DNA of 64,000 bases from Kistimonas asteriae (GCF_018263925.1 NZ_JAEVHF010000007.1:124001-188000), one strand, 5' to 3'; counted from the stretch's first letter, positions 1 through 11,659 are shown. The notes: generated by a model not told the origin, from the sequence alone. Program-made: numbers and translations.

Positions 1-105
1 TCAGCCATCGGCCCGTGGAGTGGAGGCTCGACATGCAAAAAATGGACGTTGATCACGAATACCTGCACAGGCCAATGCTTATGGCAGGCAACTTCACACA
101 TACGC

Positions 106-111
106 TATAAT
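106..111 (+). promoter_or_regulatory. candidate -10 element of rpoD promoter
   Basis: A perfect TATAAT lies about 55 bases before the rpoD start codon. I see no good -35 hexamer at 16-18 bases, so the promoter is only a candidate. The rest of the first 165 bases shows no gene. Confidence 0.4.
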
Positions 112-165
112 TGACCGCTTACTGTCAAGCGCCGGCACCACACACATCGCTGTTATAGGGTTGAT

Positions 166-1989
166 ATGTCCGCAAATTCTCAACAACAATCCCGATTAAA
201 AGAGCTCATCGCCCGCGGCAAGGAGCAAGGCTACCTGACATACGCGGAAGTCAATGATCATTTGCCTGAGGATATCTCTGATCCGGATCAGGTCGAAGAC
301 ATCATCCGCATGATCAATGACATGGGTATCCAGGTTTTCGAGACCGCTCCGGATGCTGATACCCTGATGATGAATGATAGCAGCGCTGACGCCGATGAGG
401 CTGCCGCCGAAGAAGCCGCCGCGGCCCTGGCGGCTGTCGAGCAGGAAGCCGGCCGCACCACCGATCCCGTCCGTATGTATATGCGCGAGATGGGGACTGT
501 TGAGCTGCTGACCCGGGAAGGCGAGATCAAGATCGCCAAGCGAATCGAAGAAGGCCTGCGCGAAGTCATGACAGCGCTGTCTAACTTCCCGGGCTCCGTT
601 GCAACCATACTGAATGAATATGATCGCATCGTTGAAGAAGAGGGGCGTCTCAGCGACCTCTTCAGCGGCTATATTGATCCTGATGCTGAAATTGCAAACA
701 ATGCCCCAACACCCGCTATCGTCGACACTGACGCGATCGATGAAGAAGACGATGAGGATGAAGACGAGCAAGTATCCGGCCCCGATCCGGAAGAAGCTCG
801 CGAGCGCTTCACAGAACTTCGCAGCCGCCTGGAAAATTCGCTGAACGCGATTGAAACCTATGGTCGCGACAGCAAGGAGGCCAAGGCCGCTCTTGCCGCG
901 ATGGCAACCGCTTTCATTCCGATCAAACTGATTCCTCGCGTCTTTGACCTACTGGTATTCCGGGTTCGTAACGCGCTTGACCAGATCAAGTTCAATGAGC
1001 GCACGGTCATGCAGCTTTGCATTCGCAAAGCTAAAATGCCGCGCAAGACCTTTATTGAGAAATTCCCAGGCAATGAAACCAACCTGGACTGGCTGGACGC
1101 TATCATTGCCGAAGGCCACGCGTACGGCGCAGCACTGGAACAATACCGTGTAGAAATTCTGCGTGCCCAGCGAAAACTCAAAGCCACCGGCGATGAATTT
1201 GGCCTTTCACTTACCCAGATCAAGGACATCAATCGACAAATGTCCATTGGTGAGGCGAGAGCTCGCCGCGCCAAGAAAGAGATGGTTGAAGCCAACCTGC
1301 GACTGGTTATCTCCATTGCCAAGAAATATACCAACCGCGGCCTGCAATTCCTTGACCTCATCCAGGAAGGCAATATCGGCCTGATGAAAGCGGTCGATAA
1401 GTTTGAATACCGCCGCGGCTACAAGTTCTCCACTTATGCCACCTGGTGGATTCGTCAGGCCATCACCCGCTCCATTGCAGACCAGGCAAGAACCATCCGG
1501 ATTCCTGTGCACATGATCGAAACGATCAACAAGCTTAACCGGATTTCGCGCCAGATGCTGCAGGAAATGGGCCGTGAGCCCACGCCGGAAGAACTGGCAG
1601 AGCGCATGGAAATGCCTGAGGACAAGATCCGCAAGGTCATGAAGATCGCCAAGGAACCGATATCCATGGAAACGCCGATCGGTGACGATGAAGACTCCCA
1701 CCTGGGCGACTTTATCGAAGATGGCAATATGGACTCACCGATTGACTCTGCGACGGGTGAAGGCCTCAAGAATGCGACTCGCGATGTTTTGTCAGGACTA
1801 ACCGCCCGAGAAGCAAAGGTACTGCGCATGCGCTTCGGTATCGATATGAATACCGACCATACGCTGGAGGAGGTTGGCAAGCAGTTTGACGTTACCCGCG
1901 AACGGATCCGTCAGATTGAAGCCAAGGCCCTGCGCAAACTGCGTCATCCGACGCGTTCAGATCACCTGCGCAGCTTCCTCGACGAATAG
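166..1989 (+). CDS. rpoD: RNA polymerase primary sigma factor RpoD (sigma-70)
   Basis: Housekeeping sigma factor that directs RNA polymerase to -10/-35 promoters. At 607 residues it matches the usual ~613. Region 1.1 lies at about residues 1-80, followed by an acidic linker (runs of E and D near residues 190-205) and the sigma-70 non-conserved domain. Region 2 includes [17 protein letters not shown] and the -10 melting motif [15 protein letters not shown] (about residue 420). Region 4.2 is a helix-turn-helix ([20 protein letters not shown], about residues 575-595). A weak AGGG lies about six bases before the ATG. It converges on pnp across a shared hairpin terminator. Adjacency of rpoD to pnp differs from the Pseudomonas order, where they are far apart. 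Confidence 0.99.
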   Translation: MSANSQQQSRLKELIARGKEQGYLTYAEVNDHLPEDISDPDQVEDIIRMINDMGIQVFETAPDADTLMMNDSSADADEAAAEEAAAALAAVEQEAGRTTDPVRMYMREMGTVELLTREGEIKIAKRIEEGLREVMTALSNFPGSVATILNEYDRIVEEEGRLSDLFSGYIDPDAEIANNAPTPAIVDTDAIDEEDDEDEDEQVSGPDPEEARERFTELRSRLENSLNAIETYGRDSKEAKAALAAMATAFIPIKLIPRVFDLLVFRVRNALDQIKFNERTVMQLCIRKAKMPRKTFIEKFPGNETNLDWLDAIIAEGHAYGAALEQYRVEILRAQRKLKATGDEFGLSLTQIKDINRQMSIGEARARRAKKEMVEANLRLVISIAKKYTNRGLQFLDLIQEGNIGLMKAVDKFEYRRGYKFSTYATWWIRQAITRSIADQARTIRIPVHMIETINKLNRISRQMLQEMGREPTPEELAERMEMPEDKIRKVMKIAKEPISMETPIGDDEDSHLGDFIEDGNMDSPIDSATGEGLKNATRDVLSGLTAREAKVLRMRFGIDMNTDHTLEEVGKQFDVTRERIRQIEAKALRKLRHPTRSDHLRSFLDE

Positions 1990-2003
1990 CAACAACGGCA
2001 TTT

Positions 2004-2030
2004 GATAAAAGCAGCTTCGCTACTTTTATC
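2004..2030 (+). terminator. hairpin after rpoD
   Basis: GATAAAAG and CTTTTATC pair around an inner AGC/GCT stem with a TTC loop, just after the rpoD stop. No T run follows directly, so it may be an RNA 3'-processing or stability stem just ahead of the true terminator. Confidence 0.4.
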
Positions 2031-2037
2031 AGGCAAT

Positions 2038-2065
2038 AAAAAAGGAGCCTTTCGGCTCCTTTTTT
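2038..2065. terminator. bidirectional intrinsic terminator rpoD/pnp
   Basis: The stem AAAAAAGGAGCC / GGCTCCTTTTTT with a TTTC loop sits between the convergent stops of rpoD and pnp. T runs occur on both strands, so it can terminate both genes. Confidence 0.9.
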
Positions 2066-2077
2066 ATTTCAGCATAC

Positions 2078-4189
2078 TCAGGATTGCTGCTCTTTCGCGC
2101 GAGCCACTTCCTTCATGCTCAGCTTGATACGACCACGCGCATCAACATCCATAACGATAACGTCGATCTGCTGACCCACCTTGAGGTAGTCATTTACATC
2201 GTTGACACGTTCTTCTGCAATCTGAGAGATATGCACCAGACCATCCTGACCTGGAAGGATAGTGACAAACGCACCAAACTCAACAATACGGGTCACAGAA
2301 CCCTGATAGATCTTACCGATTTCCGCTTCAGCTGTTACGCCGTAAACACGGTCATAAGCAGCCTGACAGGCTTCACGGGTATCCGCATAGATCTTGACCA
2401 CACCTGCATCGTCGATATCAACAGAAGCACCGGTGTCCTCACAAATGGAACGGATTGTAGAACCGCCCTTACCGATAACATCACGAATCTTGTCAGTATC
2501 GATCTTGAGCGTCATAGTTGACGGCGCATTTTCAGACAACTCAGGACGGGACTCACTGATCACCTGATTCATCTGGCTGAGGATGCTCAAACGAGCCTGC
2601 AGGGCCTGCTCCAGGGCGATATCCATGATCTCTTCGGTAATACCGTCGATCTTGATATCCATCTGCAGCGCAGTGACACCTTTAGCGGTACCCGCCACTT
2701 TGAAGTCCATATCACCCAGATGATCTTCATCACCCAGGATATCGGTCAGCACCGCAAAGCGCTCTCCTTCCTTGATGAGACCCATGGCAATACCCGCTAC
2801 CGGCGCCTTCAGCGGTACACCGGCATCCATCAGCGCCAGACTGGAACCACAGACTGAAGCCATAGAGCTGGAACCATTGGATTCTGTGATTTCAGATACA
2901 ACACGGATGGTGTAGGGGAATTCCTGATCATTCGGCAACACGGCCTGAAGACCACGACGCGCCAGACGACCATGACCGACCTCACGGCGACCAACGCCAC
3001 CCATACGACCACACTCACCCACAGAGAACGGCGGGAAGTTATAGTGCAGCATGAAAGGCTCACGACGCTCGCCTTCCAGATAATCAACCAGCTGCGCATC
3101 ACGGGAGGTGCCCATGGTTGTGGTCACGATCGCCTGAGTCTCGCCACGGGTAAACAGTGCCGAACCGTGAGTCTTGGGCAGAACACCAACTTCAATGTGC
3201 AGCGGACGAACGGTCTTGGTATCCCGGCCATCAATACGCGGCCGACCATCCAGAACATTCTCTCGCACCAGGTTCTTTTCCAGGCTGGCGAATACCTTGC
3301 TGACGCTCTTCGCATCGGCCTGAGCATCTTCACCACCGGCCAGCTCAGCAAGCGCCTCAGCCCGCAGGGCAGCCAGCGCGTCATTTCGCTTCTGCTTCTC
3401 AGCAACCTGGTAAACTTCAGCGATACGTCCCAGGTATGCACCCTTGACACGCTCAATCAGTACTGCATCTTCAGCGGCAGGCTGCCAATCCCAGACAGGT
3501 TTGCCGACCTCAGCAGCCAGCTCCCTGATCGCCTGAATAACCGTCTGATACTCCTGATGCGCAAACAGAACCGCACCCAGCATTTCATCTTCGGTCAGCT
3601 CCTGCGCTTCTGATTCAACCATCAGGACAGCGTCAGCAGTACCAGCAACAACCATGTCCAGCTCAGACTCTTTCAGTTGCTCGAAGCTTGGATTCAGGAT
3701 GTAGCCTTCTTCTTCCGTAAAGCCGATACGGGCAGCGCCGATCGGACCACTAAACGGAATACCGGAAATCGCCAGCGCAGCTGACGTACCGATCATTGCC
3801 GCCATATCAGGATCATTCTTTTTATCCGTAGACAGAACGGTACAGATGACCTGCACTTCGTTCATGAACCCCTTGGGGAACAGTGGACGGATAGGACGGT
3901 CGATCAGGCGGGATGTCAGGGTTTCTTTCTCACTGGGACGCCCTTCACGCTTCAAAAAGCCGCCGGGAATACGACCCGCAGCATAGGTTTTTTCCTGATA
4001 GTGGACGCTCAGCGGGAAAAAGTCCTGCCCTTCCTTGGCTTCCTTGGCGCCAACAACCGTTGTCAGCACAGACAGGTCACCCATGGTAACCAGCACCGCA
4101 CCAGAAGCCTGGCGAGCAATGCGTCCTGTCTCCAGGGTGATGTCGATATCACCTAACTTAAACTGTTTTTTAACCGGATTCACGGTCAT
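2078..4189 (-). CDS. pnp: polyribonucleotide nucleotidyltransferase (PNPase)
   Basis: 3'-5' phosphorolytic exoribonuclease that degrades mRNA to nucleoside diphosphates; degradosome component. There are two RNase PH-like domains. The first contains the [20 protein letters not shown] region and the second contains [20 protein letters not shown] domain follows with the GKGG loop (near residue 560), then a C-terminal S1 domain ([13 protein letters not shown]). The reading frame runs 26 codons further upstream. I chose the ATG at 4189 because the protein then begins [13 protein letters not shown] like known PNPases and an AAGGAA site sits just before it. That gives 703 residues, near the usual ~710. 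Lies downstream of rpsO in the same orientation, the classical arrangement. Confidence 0.98.
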   Translation of the reverse strand: MTVNPVKKQFKLGDIDITLETGRIARQASGAVLVTMGDLSVLTTVVGAKEAKEGQDFFPLSVHYQEKTYAAGRIPGGFLKREGRPSEKETLTSRLIDRPIRPLFPKGFMNEVQVICTVLSTDKKNDPDMAAMIGTSAALAISGIPFSGPIGAARIGFTEEEGYILNPSFEQLKESELDMVVAGTADAVLMVESEAQELTEDEMLGAVLFAHQEYQTVIQAIRELAAEVGKPVWDWQPAAEDAVLIERVKGAYLGRIAEVYQVAEKQKRNDALAALRAEALAELAGGEDAQADAKSVSKVFASLEKNLVRENVLDGRPRIDGRDTKTVRPLHIEVGVLPKTHGSALFTRGETQAIVTTTMGTSRDAQLVDYLEGERREPFMLHYNFPPFSVGECGRMGGVGRREVGHGRLARRGLQAVLPNDQEFPYTIRVVSEITESNGSSSMASVCGSSLALMDAGVPLKAPVAGIAMGLIKEGERFAVLTDILGDEDHLGDMDFKVAGTAKGVTALQMDIKIDGITEEIMDIALEQALQARLSILSQMNQVISESRPELSENAPSTMTLKIDTDKIRDVIGKGGSTIRSICEDTGASVDIDDAGVVKIYADTREACQAAYDRVYGVTAEAEIGKIYQGSVTRIVEFGAFVTILPGQDGLVHISQIAEERVNDVNDYLKVGQQIDVIVMDVDARGRIKLSMKEVARAKEQQS

Positions 4190-4619
4190 TTCCTTTTTCC
4201 AATACAAGATACCGATTAACCCATCGAACTGTCGGTATACAGGATGCAATCCGGAAAGCTGCATCACAGCACTCAGGATTGCACCCGATTCGTTCGATCA
4301 GTCTTGGGTCAATCTACCTCAACAAGAGAATGGCCAAAGGCTCACCTCTTTAGCTGACAAAGACCACGGTAACAGCGCGTTATTGCAAACACTGCCCATA
4401 GTCACTACGTCAAGCATACGACTTCTGTTTGTTATCGGAAACCACTGTAACCAACAAACAGAACAGGCACCGACACCTCAACAGACTTCAGTACGCAAAT
4501 CTATCGGCGCCCCATACAAAAACACCGCTAAGAGCTCACCATTCGGCTGCTGATAGCGGTGCCAGCTACCTGTCAGACAGGTAGCAGAGAAAGCAACTCA
4601 GTCGTCGCGTAAGGAACAA
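4190..4619. other. gene-less rpsO-pnp intergenic leader (430 bases)
   Basis: No convincing gene lies here on either strand. It contains the pnp ribosome-binding site and a strong inverted repeat at 4565-4585 just after rpsO. In E. coli the pnp leader is cut by RNase III and controlled by PNPase itself. A similar long leader here is plausible but not shown. Confidence 0.6.
4565..4585 (-). terminator. inverted repeat after rpsO (terminator or RNase processing stem)
   Basis: GCTACCTGTC and GACAGGTAGC are perfect complements around a single base, 34 bases past the rpsO stop. No T run follows on the minus strand, so it may be an RNase III-type processing stem rather than a true terminator. Confidence 0.5.
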
Positions 4620-4889
4620 TTAGCGACGCAGACCCAGACGCTCGATCAGGGAACGGTAACGCTCAACATCCTTACTCTTCAGGTAGCTCAGCAGGTTACG
4701 ACGCTGATTAACCATACGAATCAGACCACGACGAGAGTGGTGATCGTGGATGTGGCTCTTGAAGTGAGATTGCAGACCTTCAATGTTGGCAGTCAACAGC
4801 GCAACCTGCACTTCAGGAGAACCGGTATCGCCTTCAGCGTGACCAAATTCCTTAACGATTTCAGCTTTCTTTTCAGCAGACAGGGCCAT
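4620..4889 (-). CDS. rpsO: 30S ribosomal protein S15
   Basis: Primary 16S rRNA-binding protein of the small-subunit platform. It is 89 residues, the normal length, with the family signature [14 protein letters not shown] and the rRNA-binding segment [20 protein letters not shown]. The frame extends 11 codons upstream, but the ATG giving [16 protein letters not shown] is the family start and has AGGAGTTTT just before it. It lies between truB and pnp, the conserved order. Confidence 0.98.
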   Translation of the reverse strand: MALSAEKKAEIVKEFGHAEGDTGSPEVQVALLTANIEGLQSHFKSHIHDHHSRRGLIRMVNQRRNLLSYLKSKDVERYRSLIERLGLRR

Positions 4890-5052
4890 GATAAAACTCC
4901 TGATGAATATGCAATTTAACAAACCGGGGTATGACCGTGCATATTTACAGCCACCCTTCGGGAATCACTAAAAACGTGTTATTCCATAGAGTTTCTCATA
5001 CAGACATATCGGTGGCATAAGCCATCAAGACCCCTGCACTGAGAAAACGAAA

Positions 5053-5077
5053 GGCCGTATTCTATCGCCATACGGCC
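5053..5077 (-). terminator. intrinsic terminator after truB
   Basis: GGCCGTAT / ATACGGCC with a 9-base loop is followed on the minus strand by TTTCGTTTT. It separates truB from rpsO, so rpsO probably has its own promoter, with some readthrough possible. Confidence 0.65.
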
Positions 5078-5169
5078 ATTTTATCACCCTGCAATTGTAT
5101 CAGATGGTTACGCAATTGCTGCATGACTTTGTAAAGACAACAGCGCCAGCCTAATGCCCGCGCAGTCAA

Positions 5170-6108
5170 TCACTCATCTTTCTGCTTGATCAAACGGCGA
5201 GGCGCAACCAGCCCCTCATCGGTAATTTCACCAATACCGAGGAATACATCCGGCGCATCTGTCATCGAACGATAGATGCGGACAAACCCTGACGTGGGTG
5301 CCCGAGGCACCTGGATAGACTGCCCCTGCAAAAGGTAAAAACTGCTGGCCTCACCCAGTGCCACAGCCGGCATCTGACTTACCGCACTGTCCTGGGACAT
5401 AAGAAGATCATCAAGCGCCTTGTGACCACCACCATCGCGCACTTGTTCCAGCGCTTCCAACGTGAAGGAACCTTCTTCACAGTAAGGGCCCGCCTTCAAG
5501 CGTCGCAGGTCAATAATATGCGCCCCACAACCCAGTATTTCACCAATATCCTCAACCAGCGTGCGGATATAGGTACCTTTGCTGCAGTCCACCTCAAGCT
5601 CAATTTCATCGCCACGGAAAGCAGTCATTGCTAACCGGTAGATATTGATGGGACGAGCTTTACGCTCTACTTCAATACCTTCGCGCGCAAGCTTGTACAG
5701 CGGCTGGCCATTGTGCTTGATCGCAGAATACATGGAGGGAATCTGCTCACCAGGCCCACGAAATTTTTCCAGCACCGCCTCAACATCACGCTCAGTGACC
5801 GCAACCGGACGCTCCTGGATCACCTCACCCTCAGAGTCGCCTGTTGCCGTACGAATACCCAGTTTAGCGACAGTCCGATAACTTTTATCGGAATCCAGTA
5901 GGTATTGAGATAGCTTGGTCGCCTCACCCAGACAAACAGGCAAAACGCCCGTAGCCAGAGGGTCGAGACTTCCCGTATGACCGGCCTTCGCCGCACCATA
6001 CAGACGCTTCACACGCTGCAAGACATCGTTGGAAGAGGCGCCGGTTGGCTTATCGATAATGACAATACCATTGACATCGCGCCCTCTGAACTTCCTACGC
6101 TTTGCCAT
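5170..6108 (-). CDS. truB: tRNA pseudouridine(55) synthase TruB
   Basis: Isomerises U55 in the T loop of tRNAs. The catalytic motif GHTGSLDPLATGVLPV contains the essential Asp (about residue 48), and the KSYRTVAKLG segment follows. A C-terminal PUA-like region is present. Full length, about 312 residues. I chose the ATG giving MAKRRKFRGRDVNG: an excellent AGGAGG lies six bases upstream, and the start overlaps the end of rbfA by 14 bases, pointing to translational coupling. Confidence 0.97.
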   Translation of the reverse strand: MAKRRKFRGRDVNGIVIIDKPTGASSNDVLQRVKRLYGAAKAGHTGSLDPLATGVLPVCLGEATKLSQYLLDSDKSYRTVAKLGIRTATGDSEGEVIQERPVAVTERDVEAVLEKFRGPGEQIPSMYSAIKHNGQPLYKLAREGIEVERKARPINIYRLAMTAFRGDEIELEVDCSKGTYIRTLVEDIGEILGCGAHIIDLRRLKAGPYCEEGSFTLEALEQVRDGGGHKALDDLLMSQDSAVSQMPAVALGEASSFYLLQGQSIQVPRAPTSGFVRIYRSMTDAPDVFLGIGEITDEGLVAPRRLIKQKDE

Positions 6109-6505
6109 CCGTAGCCTCCTCATCACTTACATCGACTTGCCGTTCACCATCACGGGCGACCGCACTGTCAATCAACGAGGAAATGTAACTGCCACGTTCG
6201 ATGGTTTCATCATAATGAAAACGCAGGGTGGGCACGAAACGAATCTGCATACGCTTGGCCAGCGTGCTACGCAGGAAACCGGCCGCCTGCTTCAGCACAT
6301 CCACAGCCTCATCCGTAGCCTTTTGACCATCCAGCCCAAGAAACGTGACATAGACGTCAGCAAACGCGAGATCCTTACTAACGGTCACCGAACTGACTGT
6401 CACCATTCCCAGACGGGGATCTTTCATTTCCAGTTGCAGAATACCCGCAAGCTCTCGCTGCATCTGGTCCGCAATACGCTGGGTACGACTGAATTCTCTT
6501 GGCAT
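6095..6505 (-). CDS. rbfA: 30S ribosome-binding factor RbfA
   Basis: Small KH-fold protein needed for late 30S maturation and cold adaptation. The start MPREFSRTQRIADQM was chosen over an upstream in-frame Met because it aligns with the family N-terminus. The conserved segments EMKDPRLGMVTV and ADVYVTFLG are visible. It is 136 residues, the usual size. The stop overlaps the truB start. A 202-base gap containing a terminator separates it from infB. Confidence 0.95.
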   Translation of the reverse strand: MPREFSRTQRIADQMQRELAGILQLEMKDPRLGMVTVSSVTVSKDLAFADVYVTFLGLDGQKATDEAVDVLKQAAGFLRSTLAKRMQIRFVPTLRFHYDETIERGSYISSLIDSAVARDGERQVDVSDEEATDGKA

Positions 6506-6662
6506 AAGTCTACTATATACAAACAATCTGCAGGCAATCCGGACGCTCCCTGACAATCAGCCTGCCAAATCACAGATCACTGTCATCCAAAACAACAGCA
6601 GCCTGCCTGCAAAGAAACAACATCCTGTCCGGCCCTGAAAAGCACAGAGCTTAAACACAAAA

Positions 6663-6690
6663 AGCTGCCGAACCCGAAGGTCCGGCAGCT
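6663..6690 (-). terminator. intrinsic terminator after infB
   Basis: AGCTGCCG / CGGCAGCT extended by ACC/GGT around a four-base loop, followed on the minus strand by TTTT-G-TTT. It ends the rimP-nusA-infB transcript or attenuates it before rbfA-truB. Confidence 0.8.
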
Positions 6691-6707
6691 CACATTATCA
6701 GGAGGAA

Positions 6708-9212
6708 TTACAGGCTCCGTTCAACCTGAACAGACTTGTAAACCTCAATCTTGTCGCCGACCTTGACGTCATTGTAGTTCTTCACGCCAATACCACATTC
6801 CATGCCGTGTCGAACTTCCGCAACGTCATCTTTGAAGCGACGCAATGACTCGAGCTCACCCTCGTAGATCACCACGTTTTCACGCAGTACGCGAATGCGC
6901 TCATTACGGTAGACGATACCTTCAATGACCATACAGCCAGCAACAGCACCGATTTTCGGCGCCTTGAAGACATCACGCACCTCAGCAACACCGACAATCT
7001 CTTCACGGAAGGTTGCCTTGAGCATGCCGGTCAGGGCCTGTTTGACATCGTCAATGATGTCATAGATGACGCTGTAATAGCGCAGACCCAGACCTTCAGA
7101 TTCGACGACACGGCGCGCCGCAGAGTCAGCACGGACGTTAAAGCCAACCAGAATCGCGTTGGACGCCAGCGCCAGGTTCGCATCAGTTTCAGTCAGGGCG
7201 CCTACACCACCATAGACAACCTTGACATCGACCTCATCATTGCCCTGCTCCTGCAGTGCGGCAGTGATCGCCTCCAGAGAACCACGAACATCGGTCTTGA
7301 GAACCACCTTGAGGGTTTTCTTCTCATCAGACCCCATATCCTTGAACATGTTCTCGAGCTTCGCTGCCTGCTGACGAGCCAGCTTCACTTCACGGAACTT
7401 GCCCTGACGGAACATGGCGATTTCACGGGCTTTGCGCTCATCCTGAACAACCAGCATCTCATCACCGGCATCCGGCGTACCATCCAGACCCAGAATCTCA
7501 ACCGGGATGGACGGCCCTGCCTGCTCAATGGCCTTGCCATTTTCGTCCAGCAATGCACGAACACGGCCATACTGCTGACCGACCAGCACATTATCGCCAC
7601 GGTTCAGCTGTCCCGCCTGTACCAGCACAGAGGCAACGGGACCACGCCCTTTATCCAGACGGGATTCAATCACCACACCACGGGCGGAACCTTCGGCAAT
7701 CGCAGTCAGCTCCAGCATTTCAGATTGCAGCAGAACAGCATCCAGCAGATCCTCAATACCCTGACCCGTATGGGCAGACACTGGTACGAACTGCACATCA
7801 CCACCCCAATCTTCCGGAATGACATTACGCTGTGCCAGCTCATTCTTGACACGATCCGGATCAGATTCAGGCTTGTCCATCTTATTGACGGCGACAACGA
7901 TCGGTACACCCGCATCACGAGCATGCTGTACCGCTTCCTCAGTCTGAGGCATGACACCATCGTCTGCAGCGACCACCAGGATAACGATATCGGTCGCCTG
8001 CGCACCACGGGCACGCATGGCGGTAAACGCGGCGTGGCCAGGAGTATCCAGGAAGGTGATCATGCCCTTTTCAGTCTGCACATGATATGCACCGATATGC
8101 TGGGTAATACCGCCGGCCTCACCTGACTGCACCCGTGACTTACGGATATAGTCAAGCAGCGAGGTCTTACCGTGGTCAACGTGACCCATGACAGTCACGA
8201 CCGGTGCACGGGAGATGCTTTCGCCCTGAGGTACAGACAGCTCCTGCTCAAGGGTATCTTCAATCTGATCAGCCTTGACCAGCTTGACCTTATGCCCCAT
8301 CTCCTCAACAACGATGACAGCGGTTTCCTGATCAATCACCTGATTGATGGTCACCATGGTGCCAAGCTTAAACATATACTTGACAACATCCGCCCCTTTG
8401 ACGGCCATTTTCTGAGCCAGATCGCCAACCGTAATGGTTTCCGGAATAGTGACTTCACGGACAACCGGCGCAGTCGGTCTGGTAAAGCCATGCTCCATAC
8501 CAGCAGATGGCTTGAACGGCTTCCGGGACAGTGTCGGGCGACGATCATCACGGCGATCCTTACGACCACCCTTACCCTTGGCACCACCACGACCACGACG
8601 ATCATCATCACGATCGTCAGTACGCTCTTTCTTGCCTCGCTTGGCAGCAGGCCCACGACGGTTACCGGATTCAGCTTCCTGCAACTTAGCCTGTTGCTCA
8701 GCCTGGCGACGCTCTTCTTCAGCCTTCAGCTTGGCTGCTTCTTCAGTCTGCCGACGACGCTCCTCTTCCTTACGCGCCACATCTTCGCGGCCACGCTGAG
8801 TACGCGCCGTTGAGCGAGCCTCTTTCTCAGCACGCAGACGCACACCATCCTCTTCGCGACGCGTATCCTGCTGCTGACGCTGCTCACTTTCCTGCTCTGC
8901 AGCCTGCTCACTTTTCACGAAGGTGCGCTTCTTACGCACTTCAACGTTAACGATCTTGTTCTTGCCCGAGCCGCCTGCCACCTTCATCTGGCTGACAGTC
9001 TTCCGCTTCAGGGTAATCTTGCTCGGCTCCGACACACGGGGTGCCTCACCATGCGCTTGCTTCAGGTAAGCAAGCAGGGCAGCTTTCTCATGATCCGATA
9101 CGGTCTCACCAGGCTCTTTGTGAGAAAGCCCTGCATCTTTCATTTGCTGCAGAAGTCGATCCACCGGAGCTCCGACCACTTCGGCAAGTTGTGCTACTGT
9201 TACATCTGCCAT
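6708..9212 (-). CDS. infB: translation initiation factor IF-2
   Basis: GTPase that places initiator fMet-tRNA on the 30S subunit and promotes subunit joining. The N-terminal domain begins [14 protein letters not shown]. It is followed by a long charged segment (about residues 90-230, rich in E, R, Q and [11 protein letters not shown]). The GTP-binding domain has GHVDHGKT (near 345), DTPGH and NKMD. Domains C1/C2 end in the family motif [18 protein letters not shown]. At 834 residues it is slightly shorter than the E. coli protein, mainly in the variable linker. The AGAGGAG site lies five bases before the ATG. 26 bases downstream of nusA, same operon. Confidence 0.99.
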   Translation of the reverse strand: MADVTVAQLAEVVGAPVDRLLQQMKDAGLSHKEPGETVSDHEKAALLAYLKQAHGEAPRVSEPSKITLKRKTVSQMKVAGGSGKNKIVNVEVRKKRTFVKSEQAAEQESEQRQQQDTRREEDGVRLRAEKEARSTARTQRGREDVARKEEERRRQTEEAAKLKAEEERRQAEQQAKLQEAESGNRRGPAAKRGKKERTDDRDDDRRGRGGAKGKGGRKDRRDDRRPTLSRKPFKPSAGMEHGFTRPTAPVVREVTIPETITVGDLAQKMAVKGADVVKYMFKLGTMVTINQVIDQETAVIVVEEMGHKVKLVKADQIEDTLEQELSVPQGESISRAPVVTVMGHVDHGKTSLLDYIRKSRVQSGEAGGITQHIGAYHVQTEKGMITFLDTPGHAAFTAMRARGAQATDIVILVVAADDGVMPQTEEAVQHARDAGVPIVVAVNKMDKPESDPDRVKNELAQRNVIPEDWGGDVQFVPVSAHTGQGIEDLLDAVLLQSEMLELTAIAEGSARGVVIESRLDKGRGPVASVLVQAGQLNRGDNVLVGQQYGRVRALLDENGKAIEQAGPSIPVEILGLDGTPDAGDEMLVVQDERKAREIAMFRQGKFREVKLARQQAAKLENMFKDMGSDEKKTLKVVLKTDVRGSLEAITAALQEQGNDEVDVKVVYGGVGALTETDANLALASNAILVGFNVRADSAARRVVESEGLGLRYYSVIYDIIDDVKQALTGMLKATFREEIVGVAEVRDVFKAPKIGAVAGCMVIEGIVYRNERIRVLRENVVIYEGELESLRRFKDDVAEVRHGMECGIGVKNYNDVKVGDKIEVYKSVQVERSL

Positions 9213-9238
9213 CTAACTTCTCCTCTAAAGTGGCCTGC

Positions 9239-10732
9239 TCAGTTCTCTTCTCCAAACCAGCAGATATTCCGCGCCTTCATGATCAACTCTCCAGCACGTT
9301 CCGCATCCAGCCCTTCGATCTCAAGAAGATCATCTGTCGCCTGCTCCGCCAGCTCTTCCAGCGAAGTCACGCCACGGGATGCCAACTCAATGGCCAGAGG
9401 CTGCTCCATACCATCAAGATTCAAGAGATCTTCTGCAGGCTGGGCACCCTTGAGCTTTTCTTCGTCAGCAATCGCCTGAGTCAACAGTTTGTCTTTGGCG
9501 CGCTGACGCAGCTGGTTGACGATCTCTTCATCAAAACCGTCAATGGCCAGCATTTCCTCAAGAGGCACATAGGCCACTTCTTCCAGGTTTGAAAAACCTT
9601 CTTCAACCAGAACCGCGGCCAGGTCCTGATCCACATCAAGCCATTCAACGAAACGATCAACCAGACGACCCGCTTCCTGGCTCTGCTTTTCCTGAGCAGC
9701 TTCTTCAGTCATTACGTTCAATGTCCAGCCAGTGAGCTCACTGGCCAGGCGTACATTCTGACCACCACGACCAATCGCCTGGGCCAGGTTATCTTCCGCT
9801 ACCGCGATATCCATGGTGTGGTTATCTTCATCCACAACAATGGAAGCGACTTCAGCCGGCTGCATTGCATTGATGACCAGCTGCACCGGATTGTCATCCC
9901 AAAGCACAATGTCAACACGCTCGTTCTGCAACTCATTGGACACTGCCTGAACCCGAGCACCGCGCATACCTACGCAGGCACCCACTGGGTCAATACGTCC
10001 ATCATTGGTTTTGACAGCAATCTTGGCGCGAGATCCAGGATCACGGGCCGCGGCCCGAATTTCGATGACTTCTTCAGCAATCTCCGGCACTTCAATCCGA
10101 AATAGCTCTATCAGCATCTCGGGAGCAGTACGGCTCAGCATTAGCTGAGGACCACGCCCCTCTTCTGAAATATGACTCAGAAGCGCGCGAACATGACTGC
10201 CCATACGGAAGTTTTCTCGAGGAATCACCTGATCCCGGCGAAGAATACCTTCCGCATTGTTACCCAGATCAATGATATACGTGTCGCGGTTAGTCTTTTT
10301 AACCGACCCCGCAACCAGCTCACCGACTTTGTCACGATAGGAATCAACGATCTGCCGGCGCTCAGCTTCACGCACCTTCTGAACAATCACCTGCTTGGCG
10401 GCCTGGGCAGCAATACGCCCAAAAGCGATAGACTCAGCCGGCTCTTCCCAGACATCACCGATTTCCAGCGCTTCGTCTTTCTCCTTCCCTTCATCAAGGG
10501 TCAGGTGAGCACCGGGAATCTCAAAATCTTCATCCGCCACAACGGTCCAGCGGCGGAACGTATCATAGTCGCCACTCAATCGATCAATGGCCACCCGGAT
10601 ATCGACTTCGGTTTCGTAGCGTTTCTTGGTGGCTGCTGCCAACGCCACTTCAATGGCTTCAAAAATAACATCGGGCGGCACGCCCTTCTCATTGGAAACC
10701 GAGTCAACGACCAACAGGATCTCTTTGCTCAT
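9239..10732 (-). CDS. nusA: transcription termination/antitermination factor NusA
   Basis: Binds RNA polymerase and nascent RNA and modulates pausing, intrinsic termination and antitermination. In order: N-terminal polymerase-binding domain (1-~125), S1 domain (~135-200, [21 protein letters not shown]), two KH domains ([40 protein letters not shown]) and two C-terminal acidic repeats (about 360-495). Its 497 residues match the E. coli size. Lies between rimP and infB in the conserved operon. Confidence 0.99.
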   Translation of the reverse strand: MSKEILLVVDSVSNEKGVPPDVIFEAIEVALAAATKKRYETEVDIRVAIDRLSGDYDTFRRWTVVADEDFEIPGAHLTLDEGKEKDEALEIGDVWEEPAESIAFGRIAAQAAKQVIVQKVREAERRQIVDSYRDKVGELVAGSVKKTNRDTYIIDLGNNAEGILRRDQVIPRENFRMGSHVRALLSHISEEGRGPQLMLSRTAPEMLIELFRIEVPEIAEEVIEIRAAARDPGSRAKIAVKTNDGRIDPVGACVGMRGARVQAVSNELQNERVDIVLWDDNPVQLVINAMQPAEVASIVVDEDNHTMDIAVAEDNLAQAIGRGGQNVRLASELTGWTLNVMTEEAAQEKQSQEAGRLVDRFVEWLDVDQDLAAVLVEEGFSNLEEVAYVPLEEMLAIDGFDEEIVNQLRQRAKDKLLTQAIADEEKLKGAQPAEDLLNLDGMEQPLAIELASRGVTSLEELAEQATDDLLEIEGLDAERAGELIMKARNICWFGEEN

Positions 10733-10805
10733 GCTCTGCCTCTCGTATCGATAATTCTGGTCATTCCTGTCGGGCCTGCGCCGTCATCTTCAGCCAGACA
10801 CTTTA

Positions 10806-11261
10806 TTAGAACTGAGGAACTACATGGGCCTTTTCAATGGCATCCACGGGAAACAGGAACTCATGCCCTTCACAGACAATCACCACCTCATCACCCTCAA
10901 TACCCTTGATCACCCCTTTGTACTTACGTCGCCCTTCAAAAGGAACCCGCAACCGCACATTGACCACCTGACCAACATGACTTTCATATTGAGCCAACGT
11001 GAACAGTGGTCGATCGAGCCCTGGGGAAGACACCTCCAGCGTATACTCACCACTGACAGGGTCTTCAACATCCATCACAGCACTCAGCTGTCGACTGACT
11101 TTCTCGCAATCATCAACAGTAACGCCCTGATCGGTCTCGATATAGACCCGCAACAGGCTATGGCGCCCCTGCGCCAGGAGTTCGAGCCCCCAGAAGGTGC
11201 AGTCCTGCCCTTCGACGACTGGCTCGATCAGCTCGTGTAATACTTCCAGCTTGCTAGCCAC
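10806..11261 (-). CDS. rimP: ribosome maturation factor RimP
   Basis: Required for 30S subunit maturation. It is 151 residues with the family signatures LEVSSPGLDRPLF and VRLRVPFEGRRKYKG. It is the first gene of the rimP-nusA-infB operon, 73 bases before nusA. Two tandem terminators upstream separate it from the tRNA-Leu transcript. Confidence 0.97.
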   Translation of the reverse strand: MASKLEVLHELIEPVVEGQDCTFWGLELLAQGRHSLLRVYIETDQGVTVDDCEKVSRQLSAVMDVEDPVSGEYTLEVSSPGLDRPLFTLAQYESHVGQVVNVRLRVPFEGRRKYKGVIKGIEGDEVVIVCEGHEFLFPVDAIEKAHVVPQF

Positions 11262-11373
11262 TTACACCGCCCTCAGCAACTGACTGTGAACCCTGCCCGC
11301 CTCATTACGCCCCCTGCGTCAGCAGACAGCCACAACCTTCGCGTTGCCAGAAACAGGCGACAATTTAAAGCAA

Positions 11374-11397
11374 TAAAAAATGGGCTATATAGCCCAT
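11374..11397 (-). terminator. second terminator downstream of tRNA-Leu
   Basis: ATGGGCT-ATAT-AGCCCAT followed on the minus strand by TTTTTT. It is the distal member of a tandem pair ending the secG/tRNA-Leu transcript. Confidence 0.8.
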
Positions 11398-11464
11398 CCT
11401 GCGACCTTGCCATCAGCAGGGACAACAGCGGATGTCCTGCCGCGGCAACAGCTTATGCCTAGCA

Positions 11465-11492
11465 AAAAAGCCCCTCTAATGAGGGGCTTTTT
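11465..11492 (-). terminator. first terminator downstream of tRNA-Leu
   Basis: AAAAAGCCCCTC / GAGGGGCTTTTT with a four-base loop; on the minus strand it is followed by a T run. A strong intrinsic terminator about 170 bases after the tRNA. Confidence 0.85.
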
Positions 11493-11659
11493 CACAATCT
11501 CGAAACTGATCCGGCATCTTTATTGCCTTAGAAGGCAACCTACATTTTTACGACACCTTGCAATCAGCTCCTCTAAATGACTGACTAATTATATTGCCAT
11601 ATCACAGAATCGGTCAATTCAGCTGGCCGAATTCATGCATCGACCATCTACAAATTCTC

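Larger units (their letters stand above)
11262..11659. other. gene-less region between tRNA-Leu and rimP
   Basis: Two tandem minus-strand terminators (11374-11397 and 11465-11492) occupy the middle. The rest must hold the rimP promoter. E. coli carries an initiator tRNA gene (metY) at this place. I looked for one and found none. Confidence 0.6.

Noticed and set aside
11262..11659. Initiator tRNA gene (metY position in E. coli)
   Set aside because: No cloverleaf or CAU anticodon arm found on either strand.
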